64,000 nucleotides of DNA from assembly GCA_934754425.1 (NCBI GenBank), contig CAKVIN010000006.1, positions 1-64,000 of the forward strand, read 5' to 3'. Shown piece by piece: positions 62,099 to 64,000 of this stretch (position 1 is the stretch's first letter; each line of letters starts with the position of its first letter). The notes beneath the pieces were generated by a model. That model was not told the origin of the DNA. It saw nothing but the letters and a program-made list of their open reading frames with translations, and searched no databases. This DNA is from an uncultured Candidatus Melainabacteria bacterium. GTDB lineage: Bacteria; Cyanobacteriota; Vampirovibrionia; Gastranaerophilales; Gastranaerophilaceae. The translations under genes and the position numbers were made by a program.

Positions 62099-62557
62099 TT
62101 ATTTTGCATATTGTAAAATATAAAATCCAGAATTTTCAAATTCTTGTTTTGTACCAGTCAAACTAAATCCAAGATGTTCATAAAATTTTCTTGCCGGAAT
62201 ATTTTGGTCGAGAACCCAAAAATATATTTTTCTACCGTTTGCTATTTTTTCAAATTCTTTCATCACATATTTGCCAATTCCTTCGCCTTGAAAAAATTTA
62301 TCGACGTAAAAATCACTAATGGTAATTTTTTCGTCTGTAATTTCTGCATTAATCATAGCTTTTACAATTCCATCATCATAAACAAACATATTATCTAATG
62401 CGTGTGGTTTGCTATAATTTTCTGCTTCGCTTAAAACTTGCATGACATTAAAAGAAACATGATCATTTTTGAAAATATCTCTATAAGTATGTCTTTTGGT
62501 AAATATTATAATTTCTGCAATTCTTGCAATATCTTTTTGTTCAGCTTTTCTTAACAT
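62099..62557 (-). CDS. GNAT-family N-acetyltransferase
   Basis: About 152 aa from the ATG at 62557 (MLRKAEQKDIARIAEIIIFT), with a CGGAG Shine-Dalgarno upstream. The acetyl-CoA loop is FFQGEGIGKYVMKEF (Q-x2-G-x-G/A), and VLDQNIPARKFYEHLGFSLT is the motif B helix. Substrate unknown. The longer frame to 62596 runs through the upstream terminator. Confidence 0.9.
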   Translation of the reverse strand: MLRKAEQKDIARIAEIIIFTKRHTYRDIFKNDHVSFNVMQVLSEAENYSKPHALDNMFVYDDGIVKAMINAEITDEKITISDFYVDKFFQGEGIGKYVMKEFEKIANGRKIYFWVLDQNIPARKFYEHLGFSLTGTKQEFENSGFYILQYAK

Positions 62558-62572
62558 TTTTTCTCCGATGAA

Positions 62573-62604
62573 AAAATGCGGGATAGTATCCCGCATTTTT
62601 ATTT
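62573..62604 (-). terminator. Terminator of the parvulin gene
   Basis: Stem AAAATGCGGGAT/ATCCCGCATTTTT with a short loop and T-run, between the parvulin gene and the GNAT gene. Confidence 0.85.
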
Positions 62605-62610
62605 TTTTAA

Positions 62611-63723
62611 TTATTTTTTATCTTCTTCTTTTTTCACAGTTTGCGGTGTAACATCTTTAACTGTTTTTTTAGGATTAAATGATTCGTTCAAATATTCAAT
62701 TTTTGCGTTTTTCATCAAACCATCAGTAATATTTTTTAGAACTTCAATTTGTTTTTGTGTTTCTAGGTAGAATTTAATTTCATCTTTTACTTTAGCAAAA
62801 GGTGTAGAACCGGCTTCCATTCTATCAGTAACTTTGATAATGTGGAATCCGTATGGAGAAGAAACAAGTTGTTCGCTTACTGTATTAGGTTTCATTGAAA
62901 AAGCTGCTTTAGAAAATTCAGGAACCATTGCTTCTTTTGTAAAGAAACCAAGTTCTCCGCCTTTTATAGCGCTTGCTTTATCGTCAGATTCTTTTTGTGC
63001 AATTGTTGCAAAATCATCCGGATTATTTTTCACTTGTGCTAAAATCTTTTCAGCTTTTGCTTTTTGTGTAGCAACAGCAGCTTCTACTTTAGTATTTAAT
63101 TCATCCGGTTTTATATCAGGATTTTTAGCTTTTATTTGTTGAATAAGTTCAAGTGTGTTTGCAGAAATTAAAATATGAGAAGCTCTAACTTGTTCTCCGT
63201 GTGTAAATTCTGATTTGTGTGTATCATAATATTTTTTTGCATCATTGTCTGTTATGTTAATTTTTTGAACAGAATTTACTAATTTTTTGATTTTTATTTG
63301 AGTTTTTAAATCATTTGTAAATTGAGTATTAGAAACCCCTCTTTGTTTTAAAATTTTATTTAATTCTTCTTTTGAACCAACTTTATCAATAATAGTTTTC
63401 AATTCATTTTGAATATCTTCGTCAGTTGCTTTGATTCCTTTTTTTTCAATTTCTTGGTCTAAAAGACTTTTTACAATTAATTCATTTGTAATTTTATCTC
63501 TAAAAATACCGTACATAGGATTTTCGTCAGATCTTACAAAATTTTTAGAACCGCCAAAAGATTTAAAAAATGATTTATCAATGCTTTGGTCAAACGCTTC
63601 ATCAAATTCGGCTTGCGTAATAACCGTATTATTAACTTTAATAATACCTTCAGATTTTTGCATTAATGAACAGCCTGATAATAACACTGTTGATAACGCT
63701 AGACAGCATAATATTTTTTTCAT
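62611..63723 (-). CDS. Lipoprotein peptidyl-prolyl isomerase (PrsA/SurA-like parvulin)
   Basis: 370 aa. Lipobox LLSGC (Cys18) in MKKILCCLALSTVLLSGCSL. SurA/PrsA-type N-terminal helices (NNTVITQAEFDEAFDQ), then one parvulin domain about 185-310: VRASHILISANT, KGGELGFFTKEAMVPEFSKA, SSPYGFHIIKVTDR. It would assist folding of exported proteins and, with the SLH and pilus proteins, points to an outer membrane. A charged C-terminal tail ends KKEEDKK. Confidence 0.93.
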   Translation of the reverse strand: MKKILCCLALSTVLLSGCSLMQKSEGIIKVNNTVITQAEFDEAFDQSIDKSFFKSFGGSKNFVRSDENPMYGIFRDKITNELIVKSLLDQEIEKKGIKATDEDIQNELKTIIDKVGSKEELNKILKQRGVSNTQFTNDLKTQIKIKKLVNSVQKINITDNDAKKYYDTHKSEFTHGEQVRASHILISANTLELIQQIKAKNPDIKPDELNTKVEAAVATQKAKAEKILAQVKNNPDDFATIAQKESDDKASAIKGGELGFFTKEAMVPEFSKAAFSMKPNTVSEQLVSSPYGFHIIKVTDRMEAGSTPFAKVKDEIKFYLETQKQIEVLKNITDGLMKNAKIEYLNESFNPKKTVKDVTPQTVKKEEDKK

Positions 63724-63746
63724 CTAATACTCCTTATATAAACTCT

Positions 63747-64000
63747 CTACTGATATTTATTTATGGTTTCTTTTATATAATAAAACAAACTTGATAAAAT
63801 GTTAAACATTTCTTCTATTGTTAAGTTACTATTGTTTACAAGAAGTATTGATTTGCCGTCCGTACAGGATTTTGGCGCAATTGTAAACTTGATTCTTCTT
63901 AAAATACTTTTATCTAAACCTTGTTTGATTATATTCCATTCGTAAGGAGTAAATGGAGAATAAATTCTTATATCGTTACCTGCTTCTCTAATAATAGATA
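63747..64000 (-). CDS. Partial uncharacterised gene, 3' end
   Basis: 84 complete codons up to the stop at 63747; the 5' end is beyond the window. The fragment reads RIYSPFTPYEWNIIKQGLDK, SILRRIKFTIAPKSCTDG and ends YYIKETINKYQ. No recognised domain. It is just upstream of the parvulin gene in the same direction. Confidence 0.6.
   Translation of the reverse strand, partial: SIIREAGNDIRIYSPFTPYEWNIIKQGLDKSILRRIKFTIAPKSCTDGKSILLVNNSNLTIEEMFNILSSLFYYIKETINKYQ

Overview
The window is a low-GC bacterial chromosome segment from an organism with a diderm envelope. Pointers are an S-layer-homology (SLH) outer-membrane-type protein, a PapD-like chaperone with an usher-like protein, a lipoprotein parvulin, MraY, and a tRNA(CAU) of cyanobacterial flavour. 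My best guess is a gut member of the Cyanobacteriota/Melainabacteria (Gastranaerophilales-like). That is inference from gene style and base composition; no marker phylogeny was run. Standard genetic code fits throughout.

Layout. 1-2.9 kb is an accessory region: a tRNA(CAU) gene carries a 1.85-kb integrated element bounded by 47-bp direct repeats and encoding a HEPN-motif protein and a small membrane protein. It is followed by two divergent small loci with hydrophobic peptides and overlapping antisense RNAs. 2.9-12.3 kb holds housekeeping genes (glyS, rpe, a coiled-coil protein, a GH77-like glucanotransferase, an SLH protein, mutL). 12.3-14.3 kb contains small unknown genes, palindromic repeats, and a third peptide/antisense locus. 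14.3-20.9 kb has a CoA-activase-like Fe-S protein, mraY, a ROK kinase, tgt, ndk and comF, with dispersed repeats between them. 21.2-30.2 kb carries a TPR/glycosyltransferase-like protein and a chaperone-usher-like pilus cluster whose usher gene is bracketed by inverted repeats. gyrB and an M49-like peptidase follow. 35.1-44.7 kb is a surface polysaccharide cluster of glycosyltransferases (several two-domain fusions), hexapeptide acyltransferases and a methyltransferase. 45-49.3 kb has a thioredoxin/CcdA pair, a C_GCAxxG_C_C protein, a CgeB-like glycosyltransferase and a matrixin-TPR protease. 49.4-60.1 kb is a chromosome-maintenance block: scpB, scpA, two ORF6N proteins, smc, uvrA, and divergently a small gene plus a Y-family polymerase. 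The end holds a LysR regulator, a GNAT enzyme, a parvulin lipoprotein and a truncated gene.

The most interesting signals: (1) three related type-I-toxin-antitoxin-like loci at 2.3, 2.6 and 13.7 kb, each with an SD-led hydrophobic peptide of 21-24 aa and an opposite-strand RNA with its own promoter and terminator inside the peptide gene. One antisense promoter is apparently broken by a 12-bp tandem duplication. (2) The tRNA-integrated HEPN cassette without an integrase. (3) A recurring leaderless promoter format, extended -10 exactly 6-7 nt from the ATG, at nine genes. (4) Repeat families that abut stop codons and that flank the usher gene in inverted orientation.
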